A stretch of 45,104 bases of DNA from Nocardia brevicatena NBRC 12119 (GCF_000308495.1 NZ_BAFU01000036.1:1-45104); one strand, 5' to 3'. Counted from the first letter of the stretch, positions 1 to 8,467 are shown. A program made the numbers and translations. The notes: generated by a model from the letters alone, not told the origin.

Positions 1-117
1 TATCGGCCTCGGTGTCTCGGTGACGGCGGCGCAGATGCTCACGGTCGGCGCGGGCCTCGGCGCGCACGGCGGCGATGTCCTCGCGCAGCCGCGCCGGCTC
101 ACCGCCACGCGGGTGGG
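1..117 (-). CDS. Partial charged helical protein running off the left edge
   Basis: Read on the minus strand, one frame gives an uninterrupted Arg/Glu/Ala-rich stretch (LREDIAAVRAEARADRE and onward) with the look of a coiled coil. It continues past the left end of the window, so neither its stop nor its family can be seen. No clear start codon with a ribosome site lies upstream in this frame. It may be the end of a regulator or just a GC-rich open frame. Confidence 0.25.
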
Positions 118-122
118 GAGGC

Positions 123-614
123 CTATGCGCGGTTCTGAAGGACTTTGCCCAGTCGCAACGCGACGTCCTGACGCCTGTCCGGGTCGCTGATGTTTGCCTT
201 GATACCGCAGAAATCGCCGCTGTGGCATGGGAACCACAGCTCGCCGTGGAGGTTTGCGTAAGTGGCCTCGGTGCCGAACCCGCTCACCGTTCCCCCGACC
301 TCGGCTACGATTTCGTACTGTGCGGCGGGCAGTACCGTTGCGTGGATCGCCTCCACGAGGCCGTCCTTTTCGCCCGCGGTCGAGGACCAGACGCATCCGC
401 CGAGCAGGTAGTCGTGCTGGCCGCCGTCATGCGGGCCGATCTCCTGGGCGACCTCGCTGTCGGTGAGGCGAGCACCAAGTGATCGAGCCGTGGACAAACC
501 GAGGCGGGTGCCCTGACCGAACCACCGCCAAGATATGGCGGGCACCCTGCACATCACCGGGCTCCCCTGGCCGTCACCACCGCGGCGGGACCCGGTTGAA
601 GACCTCGTGCGCAC
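123..614 (-). CDS. Hypothetical protein, family not recognised
   Basis: A minus-strand frame of up to 163 codons. The last ~115 residues have balanced, protein-like composition (for example EIGPHDGGQHDYLLGGCVW and HGELWFPCHSGDFCGIKANI, with four cysteines), while the first ~45 are Arg/Gly-rich and probably not translated. The true start is unclear. No signal peptide, membrane segment or known motif is visible. It lies downstream of the lipid genes on the same strand with a scrap of crotonase between. It could be a small intact gene or the 3' part of a decayed one. Confidence 0.4.
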   Translation of the reverse strand: MRTRSSTGSRRGGDGQGSPVMCRVPAISWRWFGQGTRLGLSTARSLGARLTDSEVAQEIGPHDGGQHDYLLGGCVWSSTAGEKDGLVEAIHATVLPAAQYEIVAEVGGTVSGFGTEATYANLHGELWFPCHSGDFCGIKANISDPDRRQDVALRLGKVLQNRA

Positions 615-670
615 CGGCCATCTCTTGCCCTATATGGGTCGAAGGCCCGAAATCGTCGTACGGCGCGGCA

Positions 671-757
671 TCACGCTCGCGTACGGTCGAAGGTCAGGCG
701 AGCGATGCGGCCGTCGACCTCGTAGGTCAGCGTGTGGTAGCGCGGGACCGCCTCGGC
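671..757 (-). pseudogene. Enoyl-CoA hydratase (crotonase) N-terminal scrap
   Basis: About 25 codons read YHTLTYEVDGRIARLTFDR, the typical opening of actinobacterial enoyl-CoA hydratase/isomerase proteins. A TGA at 671-673 then ends the frame. The rest of the family (~250 residues with the oxyanion-hole motifs) is absent. The in-frame sequence upstream (758-925, with RILCNVLRMDRA) is not crotonase and was not recognised, so two unrelated pieces seem joined. Best read as a remnant. Confidence 0.55.
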
Positions 758-1067
758 GGGTGCGGCGGCATGACGGTATGGCGAGTCTTGCCCGGTAGTG
801 GCGTCACGACGCCACGGTGCTGCTCGATCCATGCGCAGGACGTTACACAAAATCCGCTCGAAGTCGTTGACCTCGGCATATCCGATCAGCGCCGGTCGAC
901 TGTTCGGAATCGGACCGGCCACCATCAGGTGACGTTTTCGTGCCGCCTCACAGAAGGGGTCCGGGCGCCGAAGGCCCCGCGATCGTTGTTCACTGTCGCG
1001 GCCTGGATGGTGATGTCCTCACCGTTCCGGTCGATCGCGGGGTTCGGTGCTGTTCCTGGGATGGTGT

Positions 1068-2111
1068 TCAGCGCAGCCGGATGGTCGCGATTGCCCGGCC
1101 GAAGACGCGTTTGCCCGCCGATTCGGCGGAGACGGCGACGGTCGCGGTGCGCCGAACCGGGTCGAGGGACCTGACCGTTGCGGCGATGTGGACCTCCGCC
1201 GGCGCGGTCGAGGGCACGAAGACCGGACTGGTGAATCGCACACTGTATTCCCGCAGTGCGCCGGGATCGCCCGCCCAGCGGGTCAAGGCCTCGGTACTGG
1301 CCCCCATCGTCAACATCCCGTGGGCGACCACGTCATCCAGTCCGGCCAACGCGGCGATATGGTCGCTCCAGTGCAGCGGGTTCGGATCGCCCGAGACTCC
1401 GGCATAGTTCACCAGGTCACCGCGAGCCACCCGGAGGCGCTGAGCGGGTAGCCGGTCGCCGACGGCCACACTGTCGAATGAGCGATCCGGGCGTGGGATG
1501 TATTCGGCCGTCGCGGCGGCCGAATAATCGGCCAGGGTACCCTCGGCCGGTTGTAGCTCGCTGCCCATCGAGGGAATCTCGCCGCTACCGGTCATTATGG
1601 CCTGCGCTGCCCGCCCGAGGTCGTCGTGCCTCGAGCTGTCGGACGCTGTCACCGCTGTGGTCCATCCTGTCTGTACGGGTGTGTTCGTCTGGTCGACGAT
1701 CACGCTCGCGAAGATCAGCCGGTCCTGCCCGTGGCTGCGCCGGTAGCTCTCCAAGCCGATCAGGCAGGACAACCGGTCGCCGACGCGGACCGGACGGTGC
1801 GCCAGAATCCGCTGCTCGGTGTGCAGCATCTGCGCCGGTTTCTCATCATCGATGATCTCCTCGAGCAGGCGCCGCTGTGCGCGAGCACCGAGCACAGCGG
1901 TGAAGGTGAACGGTGCGACCAGCGCGGGGTGACCGAGTTCGGAGGCGGCTTTTTCCCGATAGTGTGCTGGATGGGTGGCCTGGACCGCACGTGCGAATTC
2001 GCGGACCTTCTCCCGTTCCACTTCGTAGCTGCCCGAAAGCCGATACATGTGTCCGGTCAGTGCTGCCGCGCCGGCGCTACCGGGGTCGCTGCTCACAGAT
2101 ATGCTTTGCAT
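1068..2111 (-). CDS. hadAB: Fused (3R)-hydroxyacyl-ACP dehydratase HadA-HadB
   Basis: A 347-residue protein made of two hotdog-fold halves. Residues ~22-150 resemble HadA (YEVEREKVREFARAV, HPAHY, LVAPFTF). Residues ~210-347 resemble HadB (GDRLPAQ, LVNYAGVSGDPNPLHWSD, AHGMLTMG, RVFGRAIATIRL). The HadB catalytic pair is visible as Asp242 and His247. In mycobacteria HadA and HadB are separate subunits that dehydrate 3-hydroxyacyl-ACP in the FAS-II cycle of mycolic acid elongation; fused versions are known in Nocardia and relatives. It starts 11 bases after the methyltransferase gene stops, on the same strand, so the two are very probably one operon. Function by homology is firm; substrate chain length is inferred. 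Confidence 0.88.
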   Translation of the reverse strand: MQSISVSSDPGSAGAAALTGHMYRLSGSYEVEREKVREFARAVQATHPAHYREKAASELGHPALVAPFTFTAVLGARAQRRLLEEIIDDEKPAQMLHTEQRILAHRPVRVGDRLSCLIGLESYRRSHGQDRLIFASVIVDQTNTPVQTGWTTAVTASDSSRHDDLGRAAQAIMTGSGEIPSMGSELQPAEGTLADYSAAATAEYIPRPDRSFDSVAVGDRLPAQRLRVARGDLVNYAGVSGDPNPLHWSDHIAALAGLDDVVAHGMLTMGASTEALTRWAGDPGALREYSVRFTSPVFVPSTAPAEVHIAATVRSLDPVRRTATVAVSAESAGKRVFGRAIATIRLR

Positions 2112-2122
2112 GGGCCCTTCCT

Positions 2123-2986
2123 CTACTTCTTGGCGAGGCTGAACTGCATGACGTCGAGGTAACCCTCGCGGAACAAGCGGACGCAGCCGCTGAGATATTT
2201 CAGGTAGGTGTCATAGGTTTGGCGTGAGGTCAGCGCGATCGCTTCGTCGCGATGTTCTGCCAGCGCATGTGCCCAATGCTCCAGAGTGGGGGCGTAATTC
2301 GGTCCGAGTTGATGGACGCGCTCGACCTCGAATCTCGCCGTGCGCGCGTGGTCGAGCACCCATTCCCGCTCCGGTAACTGGCCACCGGGAAAGATTTCGC
2401 AGGCGAGGAATCTGTAGAACTCGAGTATCTCGCGGTTGTACGGCAGCCCTTTGGCTCGGACCTCGTGCCGGTGGTAGTACACGATCGTATGCAACAGCAT
2501 CCGTCCATCGGTGGGCAACAGGTCGTAACACTTGTCGAAAAACGCCTCATAACGCTCGCGCCGGAAGTGTTCGAACGCGCCGATGCTGACGATGCGGTCG
2601 ACCGGCTCGTCGAAACCTTCCCAGCCCTGCAGTAGCACCCGGCCGCGCCGGGGACCCGAATGCGCCTCGAGCAGGCCGTTCACGTGGTTGTACTGGTTGC
2701 GGCTCAAGGTCAGCCCGATCACGTTCACGTCGTAACACTGCATGGCGCGCATGATCGTCGACCCCCAACCGCATCCTATGTCGAGCAATGTCATGCCGGG
2801 GCGCAGTTCGCATTTCCCCAGGGCCAGATCAATTTTGGCCAGCTGAGCTTCCTCGAGAGTCATCCCATCGCGTTCGAAGTACGCGCAACTATATGTCCGG
2901 GTCGGATCCAGAAAGAGCGCGAAGAAATCGTCGGATAGGTCGTAATGCGACTGAACATCCGAATAAAAAGGCGTCAAATCCTTCAC
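2123..2986 (-). CDS. Mycolic acid cyclopropane synthase family methyltransferase
   Basis: A 287-residue SAM-dependent methyltransferase of the CmaA/MmaA/PcaA family, normal in length. Visible landmarks are TYSCAYFERDGMTLEEAQ near residue 31, the SAM-binding LLDIGCGWG at 67-75, GLTLSRNQ at 91-98, and SIGAFEHF at 134-141, which holds the Glu of the active site known in CmaA1. These enzymes cyclopropanate or methyl-branch double bonds in mycolic acid chains. It is first of a two-gene operon with hadAB, tying chain elongation to chain modification. The ATG at 2984-2986 follows a GGGAA element 7-12 bases upstream. Which modification it makes cannot be told from sequence. Confidence 0.9.
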   Translation of the reverse strand: MKDLTPFYSDVQSHYDLSDDFFALFLDPTRTYSCAYFERDGMTLEEAQLAKIDLALGKCELRPGMTLLDIGCGWGSTIMRAMQCYDVNVIGLTLSRNQYNHVNGLLEAHSGPRRGRVLLQGWEGFDEPVDRIVSIGAFEHFRRERYEAFFDKCYDLLPTDGRMLLHTIVYYHRHEVRAKGLPYNREILEFYRFLACEIFPGGQLPEREWVLDHARTARFEVERVHQLGPNYAPTLEHWAHALAEHRDEAIALTSRQTYDTYLKYLSGCVRLFREGYLDVMQFSLAKK

Positions 2987-3208
2987 GCTTGTTCCCTTCT
3001 TCGGGACAACATCGTCTTCGCCGGCCGGTCATCTGGTGAAAGGTGCGTGGAACAAGAGCATCGAAACGACCTCCCGCACGGAACCCGGGAGTCACCGTGA
3101 GTGTATACCCGCCGTTCGCAGGTTCTCCACGCCCCCGGGCGGTGTCATACCGATATCGCAGGCCATATCAGCGAGTGGTTCGTAACAGAGCCCGCCGGAA
3201 GCGCCGAA

Positions 3209-3660
3209 GCCCAGGTCCGGCCGGCGCGGTATCGACGCGTCGATCGGCCTGGTGTCCGCCGCGGGCCTCGAACCGCGCCAACAACTCCGCGTAGCGCGCG
3301 GCTTCGGCTCCATCGGACCGTCGGCGCCCAGTTCTGTCTCCGCATTGCGCGATCGGGCCTCCAGCTCCCGCATGTCGGCCAACGCCGGATCGATCGCATC
3401 GGCGACGGTCGCGGTGCCCGGCGGTTCGAATGTTTGTGCCGGATAGCCGATCCCGCCGGGGGTCGAGACGCTTACCTCACCGTTATCGGGCCGTTCTCGC
3501 GCAGCGAGCAGCTTCGGCAGGGTGGATTGGCCGACCCGTTGCCACCGGCGACGCCGACCGTTCCGCCCGGCCGGATCGAAAGCGATGCCCGGTCCGGAAC
3601 GATGCGGTCGCCGTAGCGTTTGCCGGTTTCGGAGAGAGCGAGTTGAGCAGCGGTGAGCAT
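3209..3660 (-). pseudogene. ABC-F ATPase, N-terminal piece with several frameshifts
   Basis: Three minus-strand frames must be joined to follow one protein. It opens with MLTAAQLALSETGKRYGDRI, continues through a degraded Walker A whose two halves lie in different frames, then LLAARERPDNGEVSVS, GTATVADAIDPALADMRELEAR and finally RYAELLARFEARGGHQADRR. This is the start and first inter-domain part of an ABC-F (ribosome-associated, often antibiotic-resistance) ATPase. Everything beyond about residue 150 of a usual ~530 is missing. Not functional. Confidence 0.7.
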
Positions 3661-4013
3661 GAACGTCCTCCTGTCTTCGGTATACGGCTGTGATCACGAG
3701 AACCCCCCGCCGGTGGTTCGGCGTCCGTTGGAAGACGTGGTGGAAGAGGAACGCGGAGGCAGGTTCGACAGATGAGCGGCGCTCGACGCGTCCGAGTGTG
3801 ATTACAGGAAGAACAACAAAACACCCATGAAGTGCATTAAATTATCGGCGCAGCATTTCGACTGTCAACCCGTGTTTCCCCGTGCCCCGCACGGCAGTAC
3901 GGCGTGACCGGTGGAGCAGTGCCGCGGGCTGCGTCCGGACATCGCCGCCATATGCGACACCCGTACCGAGGTGCGGCTGCTTTTCGATCGCTGACCGGAA
4001 AAGGGAGTTGCGC
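3661..4013. other. Intergenic stretch without a recognisable gene
   Basis: Lies between the ABC-F remnant and the deacetylase gene. It contains a locally AT-richer patch around 3795-3850. No conserved protein, RNA or repeat was recognised. A purine-rich ribosome site (AAAAGGGAG, 3999-4007) at its right end serves the deacetylase. Confidence 0.5.
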
Positions 4014-4924
4014 ATGATGAGCAAGAAGATCCAGATCACTGTCGGAGTTGATGTCGATTCCTGTGCCGGATGGCTCGGTTCCTACGGCGGCCAGGATTCG
4101 CCCAACGACATGCAACGCGGGGTTTTCGCCGGCGAGGTCGGTGTCCCCCGTATGCTCCGGCTGCTCGAGCGCCGCGGAATCACGAGTACTTGGTTCTGGC
4201 CCGGGCATTCCATCGAGACCTTTCCTGCGCAGGCGCAGATGTGCGTCGACGCGGGACACGAGATCGGCGCCCACGGGTACAGCCACGAGAACCCACGTTC
4301 ACTCACCCCGAGCAGGAACGCGATGTCATGTCGAAGAGTGTGGAACTCATCGACAGATTCTGTGGCCTACGCCCGCGCGGCTACGTCGCCCCGTGGTGGG
4401 AGATGAGCGAGCACACCGCTTCGATCCTCGCCGAATACGGGTTCTCCTACGACCATTCCCAGAACTACAACGACTTCGTCCCCTTCTACGCCCGGGTCGG
4501 CGATAAGTGGACGCCCATAGACACCGCCAGGCCGGCCGCGCACTGGATGAAGCCATTCGAACACGGAAAAGAAATCGATCTGGTCGAATTCTGTGGCAAC
4601 TGGTACGTCGACGACCTGCCTCCCATGATGTTCATCAAGAGACACCCCAACTCGCACGGATTCGTCAACCCCCGTGATATCGAGCAGATGTGGAACGACC
4701 AGTTCGACTGGGTCTTCCGAGAGTTGGACTACGCTGTTATCCCGATGACCCTGCATCCGGATGTATCCGGACGGCCACAGGTACTTCTCATGCTCGAGCG
4801 CCTGCTGGACCGCTGGGCATCGTTCGACGGTGTCGAGTTCGTCCCAATGGCCGAGGCTGCCGAGGAATTCAGGAAACGCTACCCGTTCGACCGGCCGGAC
4901 CGACCGGAATGTATCGGCCGTTGA
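4014..4924 (+). pseudogene. Polysaccharide deacetylase (NodB fold), single frameshift
   Basis: Starting at ATG 4014 (a second ATG follows at 4017), the first frame reads [15 protein letters not shown] and [14 protein letters not shown], then becomes nonsense. From about 4310 a second frame continues [33 protein letters not shown] and the rest up to the stop at 4924. One missing base between about 4290 and 4310 explains it. Joined, it is a ~300-residue NodB-type deacetylase of the HpPgdA-like group, with the metal-binding His pair (HGYSHE) and the catalytic RGYVAPWWE region intact. Such enzymes remove acetyl or similar groups from cell-wall sugars or act on cyclic amides. All family motifs are kept, so the break is recent or a sequencing error. 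Confidence 0.8.
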
Positions 4925-4941
4925 CGCATTGGAACCGGACC

Positions 4942-5086
4942 TGCACTCCCGACACCGGGGCCCGCGGTATTCGTCGACCACAGCGTGATCGACACCTCGG
5001 GTTCAAAACCCTCACCTCCGGGCAACCGGTGGCGTTCACTGTCGCAGACACCGGACGCGGGCCCGAGGCCACCCGGGTCGTCCCCT
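4942..5086 (+). pseudogene. Cold-shock domain protein remnant
   Basis: Two plus-strand frames together give the second half of a cold-shock domain: TPDTGAR, then VFVDHSVIDTSG, then GFKTLTSGQPVAFTVADTGR and GPEATRVVP. Two frame changes (near 4967 and 5007) and loss of the first ~20 residues, including the RNP1 motif, make it non-functional. CspA-type proteins bind single-stranded RNA or DNA. The family call is strong because spacing between the motifs is right. Confidence 0.7.
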
Positions 5087-5392
5087 ACACCCGCACCACC
5101 CGCCCATCCCGGAGGGCCGCTCCCGCGTTGGTAACCGGGTGCGCCGGCCTCGATGCCGCTACCACGCACCGTGACCCCGTCCGGCTCCCGGTAGCGGTAT
5201 GGCAGCGTGCCGTGCCACTGCCGTGCGCGTCGCGCACGTGGAACTCGATCGCGATGCCACACCCTCACCGCTGATCCGCGCCAGGGTTCGACCACGCCAC
5301 AACCCCACTCACCCGCCCACCGGCCCTGCCCACCGGCGCGGCGCACAACCACCGCAGACCTCCTCCCGCAGCAACTGGCCGAAAGGACCACT

Positions 5393-5548
5393 ATGACAGC
5401 AACAACTCATGCCATCGGTCGTCCGAGCCGTACTCCCCACGCCGCGGCTCCGTATCGGACACGCACGGCCGCAACCGATTTCGACGACGCGCTGGTGGTG
5501 CACCGGCCCGAATCCAGCCCCTGCAATCCTGGTGGGACACCATCATGA
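5393..5548 (+). CDS. Small ORF, 51 residues, with good ribosome site
   Basis: ATG at 5393 is preceded by GAAAGGA (5381-5387) at good distance. The 51-residue product begins MTATTHAIGRPSRTP and is rich in Thr, Ala, Pro and Arg; no membrane segment or family is visible. Its TGA overlaps the ATG of the next short ORF as ATGA, a pattern of translational coupling. Support is only the ribosome site and the overlap, so it may be spurious. Confidence 0.35.
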   Translation: MTATTHAIGRPSRTPHAAAPYRTRTAATDFDDALVVHRPESSPCNPGGTPS

Positions 5549-5649
5549 ACCCGCCCACCGATCTGCCGGCCGAGTCCCGTCCTACGTCCGCTGGTCAGCG
5601 CCGCGAGACGCCCGGCCATCCCAGTGGAAACTCGACGCGGCCGACATGA
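5545..5649 (+). CDS. Tiny ORF (34 residues) overlapping the previous one
   Basis: Begins at the ATGA junction with the 51-residue ORF and ends at 5649, so its last ~55 bases are antisense to the 3' end of the DUF4254 gene. The product is short, hydrophilic and rich in Pro, Thr, Ser and Arg, unlike any family I know. Confidence 0.2.
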   Translation: MNPPTDLPAESRPTSAGQRRETPGHPSGNSTRPT

Positions 5650-6344
5650 ATATCGGCGACCAGGTCGGCGTAGCCTTCGCGGACCTGGCCGAGGTGGAAC
5701 CACGCTGTACGACGTAGCCGCACGTCATCGGAGTGGCGCACGGTCCACCACGCGTCGACGAACCGCTCGGCGATATGGTCGATCACCTGCCCGAGCGAGT
5801 GGGTGTGGTTGCGCACCTCGGGGTGGCGTGGCAGATGTCGTACTCGCCATGCGTCGATGTGTTCGACCACCTTCGTGATCTGTCGGCGCAGATTCACTTC
5901 GTCGAAGCCGGGGCCGTCGCGGCGTGGACCCAGCTCAACGGCCAGCAGTGCGGCCCGCAGGACACCCAGTTCGCGGGCAAGACCGACCAATTCCGGCCCC
6001 CCTTCGGGGTCGAGGTGGCCGGATATCGCTGCCAGCAGCTGTTCGGGGGAAAGCAGCCCCGCGGGACCGCTTTCCCGAGGGCCGTGCGGTGACCCGAGGG
6101 TCGCTTGCCCCGAGCCCGGGTAATCCGCGCCGACATGTTCCGGTGCGTGCTTGGCAGGGTCCGCGGCGGCGCCTTGCCGCTGCGGGGCAACGCCCTGGTG
6201 GTCGGGGGATTCCATGCCGAATTCGCCGGTTGCTGTGGTTGTGGTGTCATCGGCCGATGCGGCCGGTGGCGCATAGGTCCACTCGGCCGCGGTCGGCGTC
6301 CACCCCCACGATCGCATAGCGAGAGCTCGGTCGTCGGTGGTCAT
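5595..6344 (-). CDS. DUF4254 domain-containing protein
   Basis: 249 residues. The first ~95 are low-complexity (Ala, Thr, Gly, Pro). The C-terminal ~150 form a helical domain with LLSPEQLLAAISGHL, LARELGVLRAALLAVEL, ITKVVEHIDAWRVRHLP and HSLGQVIDHIAERFVDAWW, the pattern of DUF4254 proteins abundant in Nocardia. Molecular function is unknown. Its ATG overlaps the TGA of the upstream SPW-protein gene (ATGA at 6341-6344), so the two are translated from one message, divergent from tetR. The SPW partner suggests a membrane-associated role, but that is inference. Confidence 0.75.
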   Translation of the reverse strand: MTTDDRALAMRSWGWTPTAAEWTYAPPAASADDTTTTATGEFGMESPDHQGVAPQRQGAAADPAKHAPEHVGADYPGSGQATLGSPHGPRESGPAGLLSPEQLLAAISGHLDPEGGPELVGLARELGVLRAALLAVELGPRRDGPGFDEVNLRRQITKVVEHIDAWRVRHLPRHPEVRNHTHSLGQVIDHIAERFVDAWWTVRHSDDVRLRRTAWFHLGQVREGYADLVADIHVGRVEFPLGWPGVSRR

Positions 6345-6786
6345 GCCGCGACACCGGACGGGGGGCTTTGGTCGGGGGTCGCGGGTTCACGCTGCTGGAG
6401 CTGTCGCAGCCGATATGTCACCAATTCGTTCACCCGAGTGGTTTCGGCGACATGGTCCGCCTCGTCGTTCACGTAGGCCGTACCCGCCGCCAGGGCGATG
6501 AGCAGGCCGGTGGTCCAGGCCACCCACGCCGCGGCGTCGCCGGCGAACCCGCCCACCCACGGCGCCATGAACAGCATGAGTCCGATGACCGACAGGGCCC
6601 AGTGGTCCTTGGCAGGGTTTCGTGCGAGCAAGGACCACATTGCGTAGATGGCGGTCAACGCGCCCAATCCGAGTGTGAGACCGGCGCCGGCCGCGCTCGT
6701 GTCGACCCGTGCGGGGTCGAAGCGGCCACCAGTCCCAGGGTCAGTGTTCCCCAGCCGACGATTCGGTTCCTATCTATAGTCCGCAT
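6341..6786 (-). pseudogene. SPW-repeat membrane protein with one frameshift
   Basis: From ATG 6786 one frame reads MRTIDRNRIVGWGTLTLGLV and then leaves sense; a second frame picks up at FDPARVDTSAAGAGLTLGLG and runs through WALSVIGLMLFMAPWVGGF to the stop at 6341. A single missing base near 6720-6726 accounts for it. Joined, the protein has ~149 residues with about four hydrophobic helices and the APW signature of the SPW-repeat family. A TTG at 6667 could still start the last three helices. It shares an operon with DUF4254. Function of the family is unknown. Confidence 0.6.
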
Positions 6787-6805
6787 GCCACTCCTTCCAA
6801 TCGAA

Positions 6806-6821
6806 ACGCTACACGTAGCGT
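6806..6821. promoter_or_regulatory. Palindromic operator, probable TetR site
   Basis: ACGCTA, four bases, TAGCGT: a perfect 6-bp inverted repeat between the start of the SPW/DUF4254 operon (6786, minus) and tetR (6886, plus). A further AGCGTA follows at once, so part of the motif repeats. Position and symmetry fit an operator of the adjacent TetR regulator controlling both directions. Binding is inferred. Confidence 0.6.
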
Positions 6822-6885
6822 AGCGTAATTGATTGGCATAATGGTTCCGGTTGTGAGGAACGAAACACAAAGGCAAGGAGATCCG

Positions 6886-7449
6886 ATGGCCGACGAGCCG
6901 GCACCTCGTGACGAACGGATCACCACCGCGACATTGGAACTGCTCCGCGCCAAAGGGCCCAGAGCCGTGACGATCGAGGCTGTGGCCGCGCTATCCGGGG
7001 TGGCGAAAACAACGATCTATCGCCGATACAGCAACCGCGGTGAAATGCTCACCGCCTCGTTGAGCTCTGTCGCCGAACCGGAGTCCCCCGCGGATACCGC
7101 GACACTGTCGAAGGTCGTGCAGTGGGTCGTCGAGCAATCCCTCCACGTTGTGGAGTCGAGTATCGGAGCCGGTGGGGTCGCCGCCCTCCTCACCGACGAC
7201 GATCCGGAATTCACCACGCTGATCCGCTCACTGCTCGTACAACACCGCCGCCATCTGTCCGCCGCGCTGCGACAAGCGCTCGACGACGAGAGCCCACGGT
7301 CCGGCCTCGACGTCGAGACACTTCTGGATATGATCGTCGGCGCCTACCTTGCAGAGGTCGCACGCAGCGGCAGCGTCCGGCCCGGATGGAGCGAGCGGGT
7401 AGTTTCCATCCTCGGCCCGACAATCGCGGCCGGCGGTCCGAGCCGTTGA
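6886..7449 (+). CDS. TetR/AcrR family transcriptional regulator
   Basis: 187 residues from ATG 6886, chosen because AAGGAG (6874-6879) precedes it; an upstream in-frame ATG at 6829 has no ribosome site. The N-terminal helix-turn-helix is typical: RITTATLELLRAKGPRAV, then AVAALSGVAKTTIYRRYSNR. The ligand-binding C-terminal half (residues ~60-187) is ordinary in size. It is divergent from the SPW/DUF4254 operon and likely represses it and itself through the palindrome at 6806-6821. The effector is unknown. Confidence 0.88.
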   Translation: MADEPAPRDERITTATLELLRAKGPRAVTIEAVAALSGVAKTTIYRRYSNRGEMLTASLSSVAEPESPADTATLSKVVQWVVEQSLHVVESSIGAGGVAALLTDDDPEFTTLIRSLLVQHRRHLSAALRQALDDESPRSGLDVETLLDMIVGAYLAEVARSGSVRPGWSERVVSILGPTIAAGGPSR

Positions 7450-7457
7450 TTCGGCAT

Positions 7458-7516
7458 CGGTTGCCGACGGGTCCCGCGCCGGCAACCGTCACGGTCTCTC
7501 CCGGCGCGTTGCCGGG
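7458..7516 (+). terminator. Two hairpins after tetR, probable terminator
   Basis: A perfect 9-bp stem (CGGTTGCCG at 7458-7466 with CGGCAACCG at 7480-7488, 13-base loop) is followed by a perfect 6-bp stem (CCCGGC 7500-7505, GCCGGG 7511-7516, 5-base loop). Both sit just after the tetR stop. There is no T run, as is usual in GC-rich actinomycetes. Confidence 0.5.
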
Positions 7517-7581
7517 ACACGCCGCCGCTCGTCTAGTAGGTAGCTACATCCCGGCAATGGGATGGCGTGCGGAGGTTCGGC

Positions 7582-7612
7582 TTGACCTGGAGCGCACTCC
7601 GACTCCTAGCCT
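7582..7612 (+). promoter_or_regulatory. MerR-type promoter with 19-base spacer
   Basis: TTGACC (7582-7587) and TAGCCT (7607-7612) are separated by 19 bases. The spacer holds a dyad, GGAG four bases CTCC. An over-long spacer with a central dyad is the hallmark of promoters activated by MerR-family regulators, which twist the DNA. The -10 element lies 6 bases before the ATG of the next gene, so the transcript is probably leaderless. No merR gene lies nearby, so the regulator would act from elsewhere. Confidence 0.55.
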
Positions 7613-7618
7613 GTGGTC

Positions 7619-8467
7619 ATGCGATTCGCATTCAAGACCTCACCACAGGAAACCACCTGGGCCGACATGCTGGCCGTCTGGCGTGCCGCCGACGGCATCG
7701 AGATCTACGAATCCGGATGGACCTTCGACCACTTCTATCCGATCTTCTTCGACTCCACCGGGCCATGCCTGGAGGGCTGGACCACCCTGACCGCACTGGC
7801 CCAGGCCACCGAACGCTTGCGACTCGGCACGATGGTGACCGGTGTGCACTACCGACACCCCGCGGTGCTGGCCAACATGGCCGCCGCCCTCGACATCATC
7901 TCCGGTGGTCGTCTCGAGCTCGGCATCGGCGCCGGCTGGAACGAGGAGGAATCCGGTGCCTATGGCATCCCGCTCGGCAGCATCACCGAACGCCTCGACC
8001 GGTTCGAGGAGGCCTGCCAAGTGCTCATAAAACTGTTGAGCCAGGAGACAACGGATTTCGACGGCAAGTTCTACCAGCTAACCGGCGCGCGCAATGAACC
8101 CAAGGGCCCGCAGCGCCCACATCCCCCGATCTGTATCGGCGGTAACGGTGAGAAACGCACCCTCCGCATCACCGCCCGCTACGCCCAGCACTGGAACTTC
8201 GTCACCGGAACTGTCGAGGAATTCGCCCGCAAACGCGACGTGCTGGCAGCGCACTGCGCCGACATCGGCCGCGATCCGAAAGAGATCATGCTCTCGGCGC
8301 AGAAACGGCTGGACCACCGGCTCGACTACAGAGAGGTCATCGATTGGGCCGCCGCGCTGGGCGCCGAGGGCCTGGAACTCGCAATCATCTACCTGCCGAC
8401 ACCGCACGACCCGGCCGTGCTGGAGCCGCTGGCGGAGGCCATTCGGGATTCCGGGCTCGCCTCATGA
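7619..8467 (+). CDS. LLM-class F420-dependent oxidoreductase
   Basis: 282 residues of the luciferase-like TIM-barrel family. Typical marks are ERLRLGTMVTGVHYRHP, LANMAAALDIISGGRLELGI, GAGWNEEE and PPICIGGNGEKRTLRI. Members use cofactor F420 (or flavin) for hydride transfer to varied substrates; the substrate here cannot be read. ATG 7619 is the first start after the promoter and there is no ribosome site, consistent with leaderless translation. The gene appears to be single and probably under MerR-type control. Confidence 0.85.
   Translation: MRFAFKTSPQETTWADMLAVWRAADGIEIYESGWTFDHFYPIFFDSTGPCLEGWTTLTALAQATERLRLGTMVTGVHYRHPAVLANMAAALDIISGGRLELGIGAGWNEEESGAYGIPLGSITERLDRFEEACQVLIKLLSQETTDFDGKFYQLTGARNEPKGPQRPHPPICIGGNGEKRTLRITARYAQHWNFVTGTVEEFARKRDVLAAHCADIGRDPKEIMLSAQKRLDHRLDYREVIDWAAALGAEGLELAIIYLPTPHDPAVLEPLAEAIRDSGLAS

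Noticed and set aside
5007-5019. GGGTTCAAAACCC resembling a tRNA T-arm
   Set aside because: No acceptor, D or anticodon arm can be placed around it, and the sequence is explained as codons of the cold-shock remnant (GFKTL).
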